Source: DATFGK01 sp046712825
GTDB taxonomy: Bacteria; Actinomycetota; AC-67
Direction: 5' to 3'
Length of the DNA: 64,000 nt
NCBI GenBank assembly: GCA_046712825.1
Contig: JBKKCR010000084.1
Coordinates: 1-64,000, forward strand
In this document: positions 50,301-58,526 of the stretch, in pieces
Layout: each line of letters begins with the position of its first letter
Numbering within the stretch: position 1 is the stretch's first letter
Position numbers and translations under genes: made by a program
The notes under the pieces: model-generated
What the model was told of the DNA's origin: nothing
Database searches by the model: none
Seen by the model: only the letters and a program-made list of their open reading frames with translations

Positions 50301-51714
50301 CACCCGAGTTGCGGAGGCGTCCCACATCCCCCGGTACCGGCTGTACGCCCTCTCCCGACAAGCGATGCTCGCCTCCGTTTTCGGACGCTTCGAGGAGGCG
50401 GAACGGCTCTCACTCGAGGCGTTCCGGATCGGCACCAACGCACAGGAGCCGGACGCCATCCAAGTGCGGGCTGGACAGGCATTCGCCAACGCCTTCGCCA
50501 CCGGGAACCGTGAGACCATGGCCTGGTCCCAGCAGTCGCTCAAGACCTATGCGGCGACGTACTCAGCCCGGCAACCCTGGACGCGCGTGTTCGTGTCCCT
50601 GGGCGCCTACAGACTCGGCGACACCGCCGAGGCGGTCCGGGAGTTCGACAGAGCCTTCGCCGAAGGTTTGGTGACCCTTCCCGCGCAAGGCGTGTCGTCC
50701 GGGATGATGCTCGCGACGGCGGCCGTGCTCTGCGGACTCTTGGATCGACCCGAAGAGGCGGAGCAGATCGAACCGCTGATCCGGCCCTTCGAGAAGCGGG
50801 TGATCATGGGGGCAGGCGCTGTGTTCTGCAACGGGGTGGGCGCCCGCTATCTCGGGATCCTCGCGACGGTTCGCGGACGTTACGACGAGGCCGACCGGTT
50901 CTTCCGTTGGGGGGTTGATCGTTGCCGGTCGATGGGCGCGCGGCCCTGGGTAGCCGAGATCCTTCACGATCACGCCACGATGCTGCTTGCCCGCCGCGGG
51001 GCCGGCGACGTGGACGAGGCGATTCGCCACCTGGACGGGGCCCTGGAGATAGCGAAAGAGCTCGGGATGTCGCCGCTCGCCGAACGAGCTCTCCAGCAGA
51101 AGATGAGCGCGCAAGGCATGGTGCTCCCCACCGACATCAAGAGCTCGATCGACCGTGTCGCCTCATCGTTGGAGCGCGAACGCCCGAACCTTCGCAGCCA
51201 CGCGGCACCGGACGGCACGGTTACCTTGCTCTTCACCGACATCGAGGGTTCCACCGCACTGAACGAACAGGTCGGCGACCGGCGGTGGATCGAGTTGCTC
51301 CGCATGCACAACGCGATCGTGCGCGAGCAGGTCGCCGCGCAGGGTGGGTTCGAGGTGAAATCCTCGGGCGACGGATTCATGGTCGCGTTCTCCTCGGCGC
51401 GACGTGCGGTCGCTTGCGCGGTCGAGGTCCAACGCGCGCTCGCCGAGCACGCGGACAAGGCTCCCGACGACGGGATCCGTGTGCGCATCGGCTTGCACAC
51501 CGGTGAGGCGATCGCGGAGGAGGGCGACTTCTACGGACGACACGTCAACCTCGCGGCCCGGGTCGGCGCCGCGGCCGAGGGAGGCGAGATCCTCGTTTCA
51601 TCCTTGCTGCGAGAGCTCACGGCCTCCAGCAAAGAGTTCGAGTTCGGCGAGGCGCGCGACGTTCAGCTCAAAGGCCTTACCGGCACGCATCGGCTCTACC
51701 CGGTGAGGTGGTGA
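47320..51714 (+). CDS. Zinc-ribbon/Ser-Thr kinase/ATPase/TPR/adenylyl cyclase giant signalling protein
   Basis: 1464 residues from the ATG at 47320; an upstream in-frame ATG at 47230 lacks the conserved start. Order: two zinc ribbons (Cys3/6/17/20 and Cys30/33/44/47); Ser/Thr kinase (about 70-330: LGEGGRKRVFLA, IKTEG Lys, HRDVKPGN, DFGLA, APE), apparently intact; AAA ATPase (GREREMD at about 360, Walker A GEPGIGKT at about 390, Walker B VIVLDDLHWADK at about 503); TPR repeats (about 720-1260); class III cyclase (about 1298-1464: FTDIEGST, VKSSGDGFM, RIGLHTG, HVNLAARV). It is soluble. The stop overlaps the Crp-like gene (TGATG). Confidence 0.88.
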   Translation: MNCPSCTATNPDDASFCGSCGTPLAPEGPCPRCNRTNPLDLKFCRGCGYRLGAAEPARQPSLPSAFAGGRYKVERFLGEGGRKRVFLAHDSRLERDVALALIKTEGLDQSGLDRVRFEAQAMARLGDHQNIVTVFDVVEEDGSMYLVCQYMSGGSVEDLIAAADGRGLPLEDTVRIGGQVAHALEHAHGRGVVHRDVKPGNVWLQENGSARLGDFGLAVALDRSRLTAEGMMLGTVAYMAPEQAMGRPPDARSDLYSLGAMLYEMLTGRPPFLGDEAVAIISQHIGTAPVAPSWHTPDVPPALERLVLGLLAKDPEKRLQSATEVRDALVKIATATTTAGPSAAAREEANPLDRLAGGVFVGREREMDDLRAGLDDALSGRGRLLLLMGEPGIGKTRMADELTTYARLRGAQVLVGRCYEGEGAPAYWPWVQVIRAFIHDRDAAALTSVMGTGAPEIAQIVSDVRERIPDLPEPPALDPEQARFRLFDAIATFLKSASRAQPLVIVLDDLHWADKPTLLLLQFLARELRSSRLLVLGTYRDVELRRQHPLAQALAELAREQVSQRVILRGLMVDDVARFIEMTCGVQPPPELVRAVHRETEGNPFFVAEIVRLLASEGKFEDPGESSWSLSIPQSVREVIGRRLDQLSEKTNALLSIAAVAGREFPLGVVQAVSDLDPASVMDAVDEARAARVIGEAPRSVDRYIFSHALIRETLYEEIPTTRRVMLHRRMGETLEMLYGERNTANLSELAYHFLEAAPGGDVGKAIDYASAAAKRATELLAYEEAARHYQRAIEAMSLLETPDEALRCRFLLALGDAQRRSGDVDAARAAFFDAAARSRKIGDAPSLAEAAIGLQAGAAFGQVDEKRVVILEQAIEAIGENDLALRSRLLGHLARALYFSDDFEPVRALGDQTVAVAESADDPVALAEALSTRAYVLWAVEPPEAREAAGGRIADIARRVGDVELELDGLMWRIIAFTDMGDLARSKAAIDEYTRVAEASHIPRYRLYALSRQAMLASVFGRFEEAERLSLEAFRIGTNAQEPDAIQVRAGQAFANAFATGNRETMAWSQQSLKTYAATYSARQPWTRVFVSLGAYRLGDTAEAVREFDRAFAEGLVTLPAQGVSSGMMLATAAVLCGLLDRPEEAEQIEPLIRPFEKRVIMGAGAVFCNGVGARYLGILATVRGRYDEADRFFRWGVDRCRSMGARPWVAEILHDHATMLLARRGAGDVDEAIRHLDGALEIAKELGMSPLAERALQQKMSAQGMVLPTDIKSSIDRVASSLERERPNLRSHAAPDGTVTLLFTDIEGSTALNEQVGDRRWIELLRMHNAIVREQVAAQGGFEVKSSGDGFMVAFSSARRAVACAVEVQRALAEHADKAPDDGIRVRIGLHTGEAIAEEGDFYGRHVNLAARVGAAAEGGEILVSSLLRELTASSKEFEFGEARDVQLKGLTGTHRLYPVRW

Positions 51715-52373
51715 TGACCCAGGGCTTCGTCGCCGCGCTGGAGCCGGGCGACCTCGAGGCGCTGACGGCGTGGGGACGCGCGCGGCGTTTCCGTCGCGGA
51801 GCGATCCTCTTCCACGAAGGCGAAGGTGCCGAGCACGTCCTCATCGTTCGAGCCGGCCGCGTGAAAGTTTCGAGCTTCACCGCCGACGGCAGGGAGGTGG
51901 TCCTCGCGGTTCGCGGGCCCGGCGAGCTGCTCGGGGAGCTCTCCGCTATCGATGGTGAGCCGCGTTCGGCCTCGGCGAGCGCGCTCGAGCAGGTCGACGT
52001 GCTGAGCGTGCCGGCCGAAGACTTCCGCGCCTTCCTGGAGATGCGTCCGCGCGTCACCGTATCGCTCATGCAGATGCTCTCCCGGAAGCTCCGCGACGCC
52101 GACCGGAAACGCATCGAGTTCGGCGCGCACGACACCGTTGGGCGCGTTTGCCACCGGCTGGTCGAGCTCGCAGAGCGTTTCGGAGAAGAGTCCACGCGCG
52201 GGCTCCGCATCACGCTCCCGCTGTCGCAGCAAGAGCTCGCCGGATGGACCGGCGCGTCCAGGGAGGCCGTGAGCAAGGCGCTCCACCAGCTCCGATCGCG
52301 CGGCTACATCGAGACCGCGCGCCGCGGGATCACCGTCCTCGACATGCCGGCGCTCCGTCGCCGCGCGATGTGA
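51714..52373 (+). CDS. Crp/Fnr-family regulator with intact cyclic-nucleotide pocket
   Basis: 219 residues from the ATG at 51714, overlapping the cyclase stop by one base. The cNMP domain has the phosphate-binding cassette GELSAIDGEPRSASASA, with Gly-Glu-Leu and the key Arg, so cAMP or cGMP binding is expected. The hinge helix and a Crp-type helix-turn-helix follow (LSQQELAGWTGASREAVSKALHQLRSRGYIE). Translational coupling to a cyclase is direct evidence of functional linkage: one transcript makes the second messenger and its sensor. Confidence 0.9.
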   Translation: MTQGFVAALEPGDLEALTAWGRARRFRRGAILFHEGEGAEHVLIVRAGRVKVSSFTADGREVVLAVRGPGELLGELSAIDGEPRSASASALEQVDVLSVPAEDFRAFLEMRPRVTVSLMQMLSRKLRDADRKRIEFGAHDTVGRVCHRLVELAERFGEESTRGLRITLPLSQQELAGWTGASREAVSKALHQLRSRGYIETARRGITVLDMPALRRRAM

Positions 52374-52386
52374 AGGGAGACCATCG

Positions 52387-53094
52387 ATGGCAGAGCTCGG
52401 CACGATCCTCGGCGTCTGGGCGCATCCCGACGACGAGACGTACCTGACCGCCGGGCTCATGGCTCGAGCGGCGGACGACGGCGATCGGGTCGTGTGCGTG
52501 ACGGCGACGAAGGGCGAAGGCGGCTCCTGGGACGAGAAGCGCTGGCCGTCGGAGACGATGGGCCGGGTGCGAGACGCCGAGCTGATGGAGTCGCTGCGCA
52601 TCCTCGGCGTGAAGGAGCACCACTGGCTCGGCTACATCGACGGTTCGTGCGCTGATGTTCCTCCCGAGGAAGCTACGGCGAAGGTGCAAGCGATCATGGA
52701 AGAGGTGTCACCGGACTCCGTCTTCACGTTCGGGCCCGACGGGATGACCGATCACGCCGATCACAAGGCCGTCTGCGCCTGGACGACTGAGGCCTTCCGA
52801 CGCTCGGGGAAGCCGGGGGCGAAGCTCTATTACGCGACGACCACCAAGGAGTGGGCGGAGGAGTTCGTTCCTCGCATGAACAAATTCAATGTGTTCGCTC
52901 CCGGATTGCCGCCGGTCAGTCCGCCGGACGAGCTGGCGATCGACTTCGCGCTCGATCCCGACCTGATGGACCGCAAGCTGCAGGCGATCGAGGCGCACGT
53001 GTCGCAGGTCGAGTACATGCTTCGCTACTTCGGCGCAGACTTCTTCCGTGAGGCGCACAAGATCGAGCTGTTCCGGCTCGCAGAGTCTCGGTGA
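52387..53094 (+). CDS. PIG-L-family zinc deacetylase
   Basis: 235 residues with the zinc triad AHPDDE (residues about 12-17) and HADH (about 119-122). The Asp in the first motif is the base and the second His pair completes the metal site. Relatives include MshB (mycothiol) and N-acetylglucosamine deacetylases. It follows the Crp-like gene by 13 bases and precedes a GT-A glycosyltransferase, hinting at glycoconjugate or thiol metabolism; the exact substrate is unknown. Confidence 0.85.
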   Translation: MAELGTILGVWAHPDDETYLTAGLMARAADDGDRVVCVTATKGEGGSWDEKRWPSETMGRVRDAELMESLRILGVKEHHWLGYIDGSCADVPPEEATAKVQAIMEEVSPDSVFTFGPDGMTDHADHKAVCAWTTEAFRRSGKPGAKLYYATTTKEWAEEFVPRMNKFNVFAPGLPPVSPPDELAIDFALDPDLMDRKLQAIEAHVSQVEYMLRYFGADFFREAHKIELFRLAESR

Positions 53095-53132
53095 GCGTGG
53101 GTTGGGCTCGGACTGGGTAGGGGAACGAGGTT

Positions 53133-54533
53133 ATGCCTAGGAAGCGCCGACCCCCGCCGGAGGAGACCGTCGCGAGCGAGTTCTCCGCCGAGCTCGAGCC
53201 GCACATAGGCGAGCTCGACGGGGTCGAGATCATCTGCGGGATCCCATCGTTCAACAACGTCCGAACGATCCCCAACGTCGTCCGCGCCGTAGAGGCCGGG
53301 CTGCGCCGGGCCTTCCCCGGCGTCTCGGCCGCCATCGTCGTGTCGGACGGCGGATCCGAGGACGGCACCGTCGCTGCCGCGATGGAAGCATCGACCGGTC
53401 CCGACGAAGAGTTCCTGCTGATCGATCCGAAGGCGCCTTCGCCGAAGCGGCTCGCCCTCCGGTACCGCGGGATCTCCGGGAAGGGAAGCGCGTTCCGGAC
53501 GCTGTTCTCCGTCGTCGAGACGGTCGGCGCCCGGGCGTGCGCCGTCTTCGACTCGGATCTCCGCTCGATCACGCCGCAGTGGGTCGAGTCGCTGTTGCGG
53601 CCGGTGCTCGTGAACGGACACGACTTCGTCGCGCCGATGTACGCGCGCCACAAGTACGACGGAACGATAACCAACGCGATCGCGTTCCCACTGACGTCCG
53701 CGCTCTACGGGTCGCTCGTCCGCCAGCCGATCGGCGGAGAGTTCGGCTTCTCAGGCCGGATGGCCGCGAGCTGGGCGCACCGCGACGTCTGGGGCACCGA
53801 CGTCGCCCGGTACGGCATCGACATCTGGATGACCACGACGGCGATCGTCGAAGGCTTCCGCGTTTGTCAGACGCAGCTGGGCGCGAAGGTCCACGATGCG
53901 AAAGACCCCGGGACGCATCTCGGCCCGATGTTCCGGCAAGTCGTCGGATCGCTGTTCGCCCTCGCCGGCCGGTACTCCGACCGATGGAGCGACGTCGAGG
54001 ACATGACGCCGGTCCCCACGTATGGCTTCCGCGCCGCGACGTCGGCCGAGGAGATCCGCATCAAGGCCGGGCGGCTCACCTGGCGCTTCATCGAGGGATA
54101 CATGAAGTACGAGAAACTCTGGCGCGACGTCCTTTCGGCCGAGACGCTCAACGCGGTGGTGCGGGCGACGGACGAAGCCGCCGAGAAGACCGAGGGTTTC
54201 GTGCTCCCAGCCGACCTGTGGGCGCACATCGTCTACGACTACTTGGTAGCGTTCAGTGCCGCGGAGTTCGACTCGTCGGTGCTTCTAGACTCGATGATCC
54301 CGCTTTACTTCGCACGGACGGCGACGTTCGTGCAGGAAGCCTCCGGCGACGATCAGTACGCGGCTGAGGAGCGTATAGGCCGGTACGCCGACCTCTTCCT
54401 CGAACGCAAGCCCTATCTGCTCCGCCGCTGGGCCGAAGCGGGTGTCCAGCGCACCCTCGCCGAGCAGACGGTTCCGCCTGCGGGCATCGAGGCGTCGGAA
54501 ACCTCGGAGATGCTCGGCGCCCAGTCCGACTGA
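53133..54533 (+). CDS. GT-A glycosyltransferase, mannosyl/glucosylglycerate synthase-like
   Basis: 466 residues. A GT-A core (IICGIPSFNNVRTI, VVSDGGSEDGTV, GKGSAFRTLF, metal-binding VFDSD) is followed by segments like the mannosylglycerate/glucosylglycerate synthases (PIGGEFGFS, YGIDIWMTTTAI, KDPGTHLGPMFRQVVGSLF). The C-terminal 150 residues are helical. The presence of GpgS 800 bases away suggests glycosylglycerate or lipopolysaccharide-precursor synthesis, but the acceptor cannot be fixed by sequence. Confidence 0.8.
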   Translation: MPRKRRPPPEETVASEFSAELEPHIGELDGVEIICGIPSFNNVRTIPNVVRAVEAGLRRAFPGVSAAIVVSDGGSEDGTVAAAMEASTGPDEEFLLIDPKAPSPKRLALRYRGISGKGSAFRTLFSVVETVGARACAVFDSDLRSITPQWVESLLRPVLVNGHDFVAPMYARHKYDGTITNAIAFPLTSALYGSLVRQPIGGEFGFSGRMAASWAHRDVWGTDVARYGIDIWMTTTAIVEGFRVCQTQLGAKVHDAKDPGTHLGPMFRQVVGSLFALAGRYSDRWSDVEDMTPVPTYGFRAATSAEEIRIKAGRLTWRFIEGYMKYEKLWRDVLSAETLNAVVRATDEAAEKTEGFVLPADLWAHIVYDYLVAFSAAEFDSSVLLDSMIPLYFARTATFVQEASGDDQYAAEERIGRYADLFLERKPYLLRRWAEAGVQRTLAEQTVPPAGIEASETSEMLGAQSD

Positions 54534-54600
54534 GCGCTACGCTTCGTCCAGCTCGGTTGTGACCAACCGGGCGGATCGCTTCCCCTGTGAGGAGGTCCGG

Positions 54601-55299
54601 ATGCGACGGCTCGTTCTCTGTGCGCTGGTCGTCGGCCTCCTGATCGGGGCAGATCCTTTGGCCGCCTCAGCCAACGACCCACCCATTGCACAAGGGACCG
54701 GTGACATCACGCGGTCGGTCGACGAACTATGGGCAGATGTCGGCAAGATAGTCCCCGAATTCGGAGGGTTCTTCTACAGCCAGGAACAGCGCGCATTGAA
54801 GATCTATGTAACCGCACAGCGGCCGGGTATTGCGGAAGACCTGAGGGCCGCGCTCGAGAGTGTTTTCAAGTCGAACCTCGACGGCCAGTCTCTCGACAAC
54901 ATCGTCCTGCTCGAGGGGCGCTACGGCATGCTGCAGCTCATAGAGTGGCGCGATCGCATGCGCCGGGGAAGCATGATGTCGGTGCGTTGCGTGACCTCGA
55001 TCGGATTCGCGGAACCCGAGAATAGGCTGCGCGTCAGAGTTGAGGGATTGGGCGCGAAACCACTTGTTGAGAGCAAGCTCGACGAGCTCGGCATTCCTCG
55101 AGAGGCAGTGATCATCAAGCAAGGCGTCGTACAGTTGCTCGGAGGCACATCCCCGCATCAATCGCCGGATCCTAGATGCGCTGCGCCAAACAAGATGGGC
55201 GTTGTTTGGTGGGTCGGGGGAGCGGGCGCTCTGATCCTGGCGGCCGGAGTTGCTAGGTTGCTTTTCGCGAGACGTTCAGCGAAGCCTGTGCTGGCTTAG
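54601..55299 (+). CDS. Exported protein with C-terminal membrane anchor, unknown function
   Basis: 232 residues from the ATG at 54601 with GAGGAGG upstream. It has a Sec signal peptide (MRRLVLCALVVGLLIGADPLAASA), a beta/alpha exported domain of about 150 residues with a Cys pair, and a C-terminal helix (VVWWVGGAGALILAAGVARLLF) plus basic stop. No LPxTG motif. Base composition in the middle is slightly lower in GC than its neighbours. It converges with gpgS, overlapping by four bases. Unknown family; segments such as FYSQEQRALKIYVT and RYGMLQLIEWRDRM look like a regulatory domain of secreted proteases (weak). Confidence 0.7.
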   Translation: MRRLVLCALVVGLLIGADPLAASANDPPIAQGTGDITRSVDELWADVGKIVPEFGGFFYSQEQRALKIYVTAQRPGIAEDLRAALESVFKSNLDGQSLDNIVLLEGRYGMLQLIEWRDRMRRGSMMSVRCVTSIGFAEPENRLRVRVEGLGAKPLVESKLDELGIPREAVIIKQGVVQLLGGTSPHQSPDPRCAAPNKMGVVWWVGGAGALILAAGVARLLFARRSAKPVLA

Positions 55300-56330
55300 A
55301 GGGTCGCGGCCTGCTCTTCTTCCTCGTCCGTCAAAGCCTTGACGTGCGCCGCGATCTGCTCCATCGGCGGGCGCTCGACCTCGATGCTGTTGTGGATCTC
55401 GATGCCGTCCGGTGAGGGACGCAGCAGTGGCGCGGCAGAGAAATCGATTCCGGAACGCATACGCCCCCGCTCTTCGGCCCGGCGCAGGATCGTTTTGCCG
55501 ATCGTGTACGCCATCGGCCCCAGCTCGGCGAGCGACCGATTCCGGTGGATGCGCTCGTCGAGGTCGACCTGCGCCATCGCGTCGAGACCAACGGTGTCGA
55601 GCAGGTCGATCAGCAGGCCGACTTCCACGCTGTACCCGGTGAAGAACGGCACGCGCTTGAGGACGTCGATGTGGCCGGCGTACTCGCCGGACAGCGGCTG
55701 GATGAACCCGGACAGCTCGGGGAACAGCGCCGCCAGCATCGGACGGGCGAGGAGCTCGGTGACGCGGCCGCCCTCGTCGGGGATCAGCTCTTCCCCGCGC
55801 GCGATCGGGCGGCGGTAGAAGCCCTTGGTGAAGGAGATCGTCGGGTCGCTCAGGATCGGCGCGACGAGGCGCGTCACGAACCGCGTGGAGAAATTGCGGA
55901 TGTCGGAGTCGACCCACACGACGATGTCGCCGGACACAACCGAAAGGCTCCGCCACAACGCTTCGCCCTTGCCGAGCACGACCGGCATCTCGGGGACGAG
56001 GTCGGAGATGTCGTGCACGATCGCGCCGGCCTCGGTCGCGATCTCGGGTGTGCCGTCCTCCGACGAGCAATCGACAACGAGCAACTCATCGACGAGACCC
56101 GAGCCTTCGATCAGGTGTCGCTTGATCGTCGAGCAGATCGGACCGATCGTGGCAGCTTCGTTGAGCGCGGGAAGCACCACGCTGATGCGCTCGCCCGACG
56201 CGAGCTTGCGGGCGGCGAGCTCGCGGGCGCCCGGCAAGTTGCGCGATCCGAACGTGCGATGCCGGTGCCAGCGTTGCGCCAGGCCCGTGAGCCAAGGGAA
56301 CTCGTAGGCTTCGTTCGAACCGGTCACCAT
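55296..56330 (-). CDS. gpgS: Glucosyl-3-phosphoglycerate synthase
   Basis: 344 residues from the ATG at 56330, which has GGAGG five bases upstream. The GT81 pattern is that of mycobacterial GpgS: ISVVLPALNEAATIGPI, VDELLVVDCSSEDGT, PVVLGKGEALWRSLSVVSGDIVVWVDSDIRNF (metal DSD), KGFYRRPI, GGRVTELLARPMLAALFPELSGFIQPLSGEYAG, and GYSVEVGLLIDLLDTVGLDAMAQVDL. It forms glucosyl-3-phosphoglycerate from UDP/GDP-glucose and 3-phosphoglycerate, the first step to glucosylglycerate and methylglucose lipopolysaccharide. The phosphatase GpgP is not in the window. Confidence 0.92.
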   Translation of the reverse strand: MVTGSNEAYEFPWLTGLAQRWHRHRTFGSRNLPGARELAARKLASGERISVVLPALNEAATIGPICSTIKRHLIEGSGLVDELLVVDCSSEDGTPEIATEAGAIVHDISDLVPEMPVVLGKGEALWRSLSVVSGDIVVWVDSDIRNFSTRFVTRLVAPILSDPTISFTKGFYRRPIARGEELIPDEGGRVTELLARPMLAALFPELSGFIQPLSGEYAGHIDVLKRVPFFTGYSVEVGLLIDLLDTVGLDAMAQVDLDERIHRNRSLAELGPMAYTIGKTILRRAEERGRMRSGIDFSAAPLLRPSPDGIEIHNSIEVERPPMEQIAAHVKALTDEEEEQAATL

Positions 56331-56503
56331 GTCGTCCTCCGGCAAGGCGGGCGGTGCTTGCGCGGCTTATCCCCTCCCTGGGTGATGCCCAAACTGGCAG
56401 CACCCGGGCGAAACGGCGCCTCAGGCTACGAGGAGCTTGCATCGTTGAGCAACGCGACCCACAGAGATACCGACGCTTCACGCGTTGTTAATGTTCCGTG
56501 CAG

Positions 56504-57265
56504 ATGTCGATCGATCACATCGCTTCCTCGGGATTCCAGGCAGGAGCCGATGCATACGAGCGCGCGCGGCCCGGCTACCCACCCGCTGCGGTCGGCTGGC
56601 TCGTAGAGCGGCTACGGATCCGGCCAGATTCTCGGGTTGTGGACCTCGGGGCCGGAACCGGAAAGTTCACCGAGTTGCTCGTGCCGACCGGCGCTCGCCT
56701 GATCGCGCTCGAGCCGGTGGATGCCATGCGCGCGAAGCTCGCCGCGCTGCTGCCCACGGTCACGACCGTGGCCGGTGATGCCGAAGCGATCCCGCTCGCA
56801 TCGGGAGCGGCCCGCGCGGTGGTCGCGGCTCAGGCGTTCCATTGGTTCGACGCACCGCGCGCGCTCGCTGAGATCCATCGCGTGCTCGAGCCCGGCGGCG
56901 GTCTGGGGCTCGTGTGGAACGCACGCGACACCTCAGTCGATTGGGTCCGCGAGATGGCCGCGATCGTCGATGAGTACGGTGACGCGATCCGCCGCCACGA
57001 ATCGGGGGAGTGGCGAGCCGCGTTCCCCGCGCCCGGCTTCGGACCGCTGGAGGATCGTTCCTTCCCGAACGTGCAGCCGATCGAGCCGGACGGGGTTGTG
57101 GAGCGCGTTGCGTCCACAAGCTTCATCGCACGGCTTCCGGACGACGAACGAGCGCAGATCCTCGAGCGCATCCGGACGTTGATAGGATCTCACCCGCAGA
57201 CGAAGGGCCGAACGCACATCGACTTCCCGCACACGACGCGCGTCTACGTGTGCGAACGGACCTAG
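56504..57265 (+). CDS. Class I SAM-dependent methyltransferase
   Basis: 253 residues from the ATG at 56504 (GTG at 56498 possible). Rossmann motif I is VVDLGAGTGKFTELL (about residue 45); LEPV and GDAEAIPL follow; motif IV is AQAFHWFD. It resembles small-molecule methyltransferases of the UbiE/ArsM-like group. Acceptor unknown; glycosylglycerate O-methylation is possible given nearby gpgS but speculative. It converges with the MBL-fold gene, overlapping by four bases (CTAG). Confidence 0.85.
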   Translation: MSIDHIASSGFQAGADAYERARPGYPPAAVGWLVERLRIRPDSRVVDLGAGTGKFTELLVPTGARLIALEPVDAMRAKLAALLPTVTTVAGDAEAIPLASGAARAVVAAQAFHWFDAPRALAEIHRVLEPGGGLGLVWNARDTSVDWVREMAAIVDEYGDAIRRHESGEWRAAFPAPGFGPLEDRSFPNVQPIEPDGVVERVASTSFIARLPDDERAQILERIRTLIGSHPQTKGRTHIDFPHTTRVYVCERT

Positions 57266-58110
57266 AGCTCGATCTCCATCCCCTCATACGCCAGGACAGG
57301 GCCCCCGCCGTTGCCGTTCGCGCCCCAGAGCTCTCCCGCCCTCGAGACGAGCGCCTCGAGGTGGCCGTCGGAGTGGAGCGGGTCGTGGTGGAACATAACG
57401 AGCTGCTTCACCTTCGACACGAGACCGAACGTGACGACGTGCTCCACGCTCGAGTGTCCCCAGCCGACGCGGTCGGCGTATTCCTCCGGCGTGTACTGCG
57501 CGTCGTGGAACAGCACGTCGGCGCCTTCCGCCACGCCGTGTCCGGAGATCCACTCGGGCTCCATCTCTGCGAGGTCCACGCCGAGCGCTGGTTCGTGGTC
57601 GGGGAGATAGGCCAACGTTTTGCCGTTTTCCGTGATGCGGTAGCCGACCGTCGGTCCGCGGTGAGAGATCGGTTGAGCTCGGACCGTCGCACCGCCGATC
57701 GTGAACTCACCGTCGGGGACGTCGTGGAACTGCGGATGCGACGGGATGTCGGACAGATGCACAGGGAAGAGCGGTGGGGAGAGGTAGCGCGCGATCCGTT
57801 GCTCGAGCGAGCGCAGCGGCGACGGCGGCCCCCACACATGCAGTTCCACGTCGGGGCGCCACAGCGGCGAGAAGAATCCAAGCCCCTCGAGATGATCCAA
57901 GTGCAGATGCGAAAGGAACAGGTGGATCGTCTTGTCGCGGTCGGGGTCGAGCGAGAGTCCGAACGGGCGGATGCCGGTGCCGGCGTCGAGCACCAAGAGC
58001 GTGCCGTCCGACAGTCTCACTTCCATACAGGAGGTGTTGCCGCCGTACCGGATCGTCTCCGGCCCAGGCGAAGCGAGCGATCCCCGGCACCCCCAGATCC
58101 GCGCGTGCAT
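57262..58110 (-). CDS. MBL-fold metallohydrolase
   Basis: 282 residues from the ATG at 58110. The metallo-beta-lactamase fold starts HARIWGCRGSLASPGPETIRYGGNTSCMEV and includes the HLHLDHLEG dimetal motif (about residue 74-82), a later His and Asp, and FHHDPLHSDGH. The N-terminal GCRGS...GGNTSC segment is shared with phosphodiesterase-like MBL proteins, some annotated as class II cAMP phosphodiesterases, so a cyclic-nucleotide role is possible. It starts two bases after the PAS gene stop. Confidence 0.8.
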   Translation of the reverse strand: MHARIWGCRGSLASPGPETIRYGGNTSCMEVRLSDGTLLVLDAGTGIRPFGLSLDPDRDKTIHLFLSHLHLDHLEGLGFFSPLWRPDVELHVWGPPSPLRSLEQRIARYLSPPLFPVHLSDIPSHPQFHDVPDGEFTIGGATVRAQPISHRGPTVGYRITENGKTLAYLPDHEPALGVDLAEMEPEWISGHGVAEGADVLFHDAQYTPEEYADRVGWGHSSVEHVVTFGLVSKVKQLVMFHHDPLHSDGHLEALVSRAGELWGANGNGGGPVLAYEGMEIEL

Positions 58111-58112
58111 CC

Positions 58113-58526
58113 TTACGCCGATCCCTGCGGCTTCTGTTCCCAGAAGATCGCGACGGCGCCGACGAACTCGTTCGCCCTCGCGAAGAGCGGGAACGCGGTG
58201 ACGGCTATCTTTCGCTTCTCGTCGTCGAGCCCCGTGATGGTGAACTCCATGTGTCCGGGCTCGAGGTCGCGCATCACCTTCGCAAGGGGAAGCACGTCGA
58301 GTGGGATGGACTCGTCGTTCTCGTCCACCGGCGAGAACATGGTTCCCCATTCCTCGGGAGACAAGGGGCCGGTCTCGGCGAAGCTCCGTCCGAGGACGTG
58401 CTCGGCCGGCTCATTGAAGAAGATGAGGTTCCCCGCCGGGTCGACGACGAACATCGGCGTCGCCGAGTTCGAGGCAAGCTCCCGAGCGAGGATCAGAACG
58501 AGGTTTCGCTGCTGTGTCTTCTCCAC
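58113..58526 (-). CDS. Single PAS-domain protein
   Basis: 137 residues from a GTG at 58526. One PAS domain (residues about 18-130): TPMFVVDPAGNLIFFNEPAEHVLGRSFAETG, VMRDLEPGHMEFTITGLDDEKRKIAVTAFPLFARANEFVGAVAIFWE. There is no kinase, cyclase or DNA-binding output. It precedes the MBL-fold gene by two bases, suggesting that the PAS protein senses a signal and controls the hydrolase. No heme- or flavin-specific residues can be assigned. Confidence 0.8.
   Translation of the reverse strand: MEKTQQRNLVLILARELASNSATPMFVVDPAGNLIFFNEPAEHVLGRSFAETGPLSPEEWGTMFSPVDENDESIPLDVLPLAKVMRDLEPGHMEFTITGLDDEKRKIAVTAFPLFARANEFVGAVAIFWEQKPQGSA

Noticed and set aside
48874..50361. 495-codon minus-strand frame inside the kinase/cyclase gene
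   Set aside because: No ribosome site or domain; antisense artefact of high GC.
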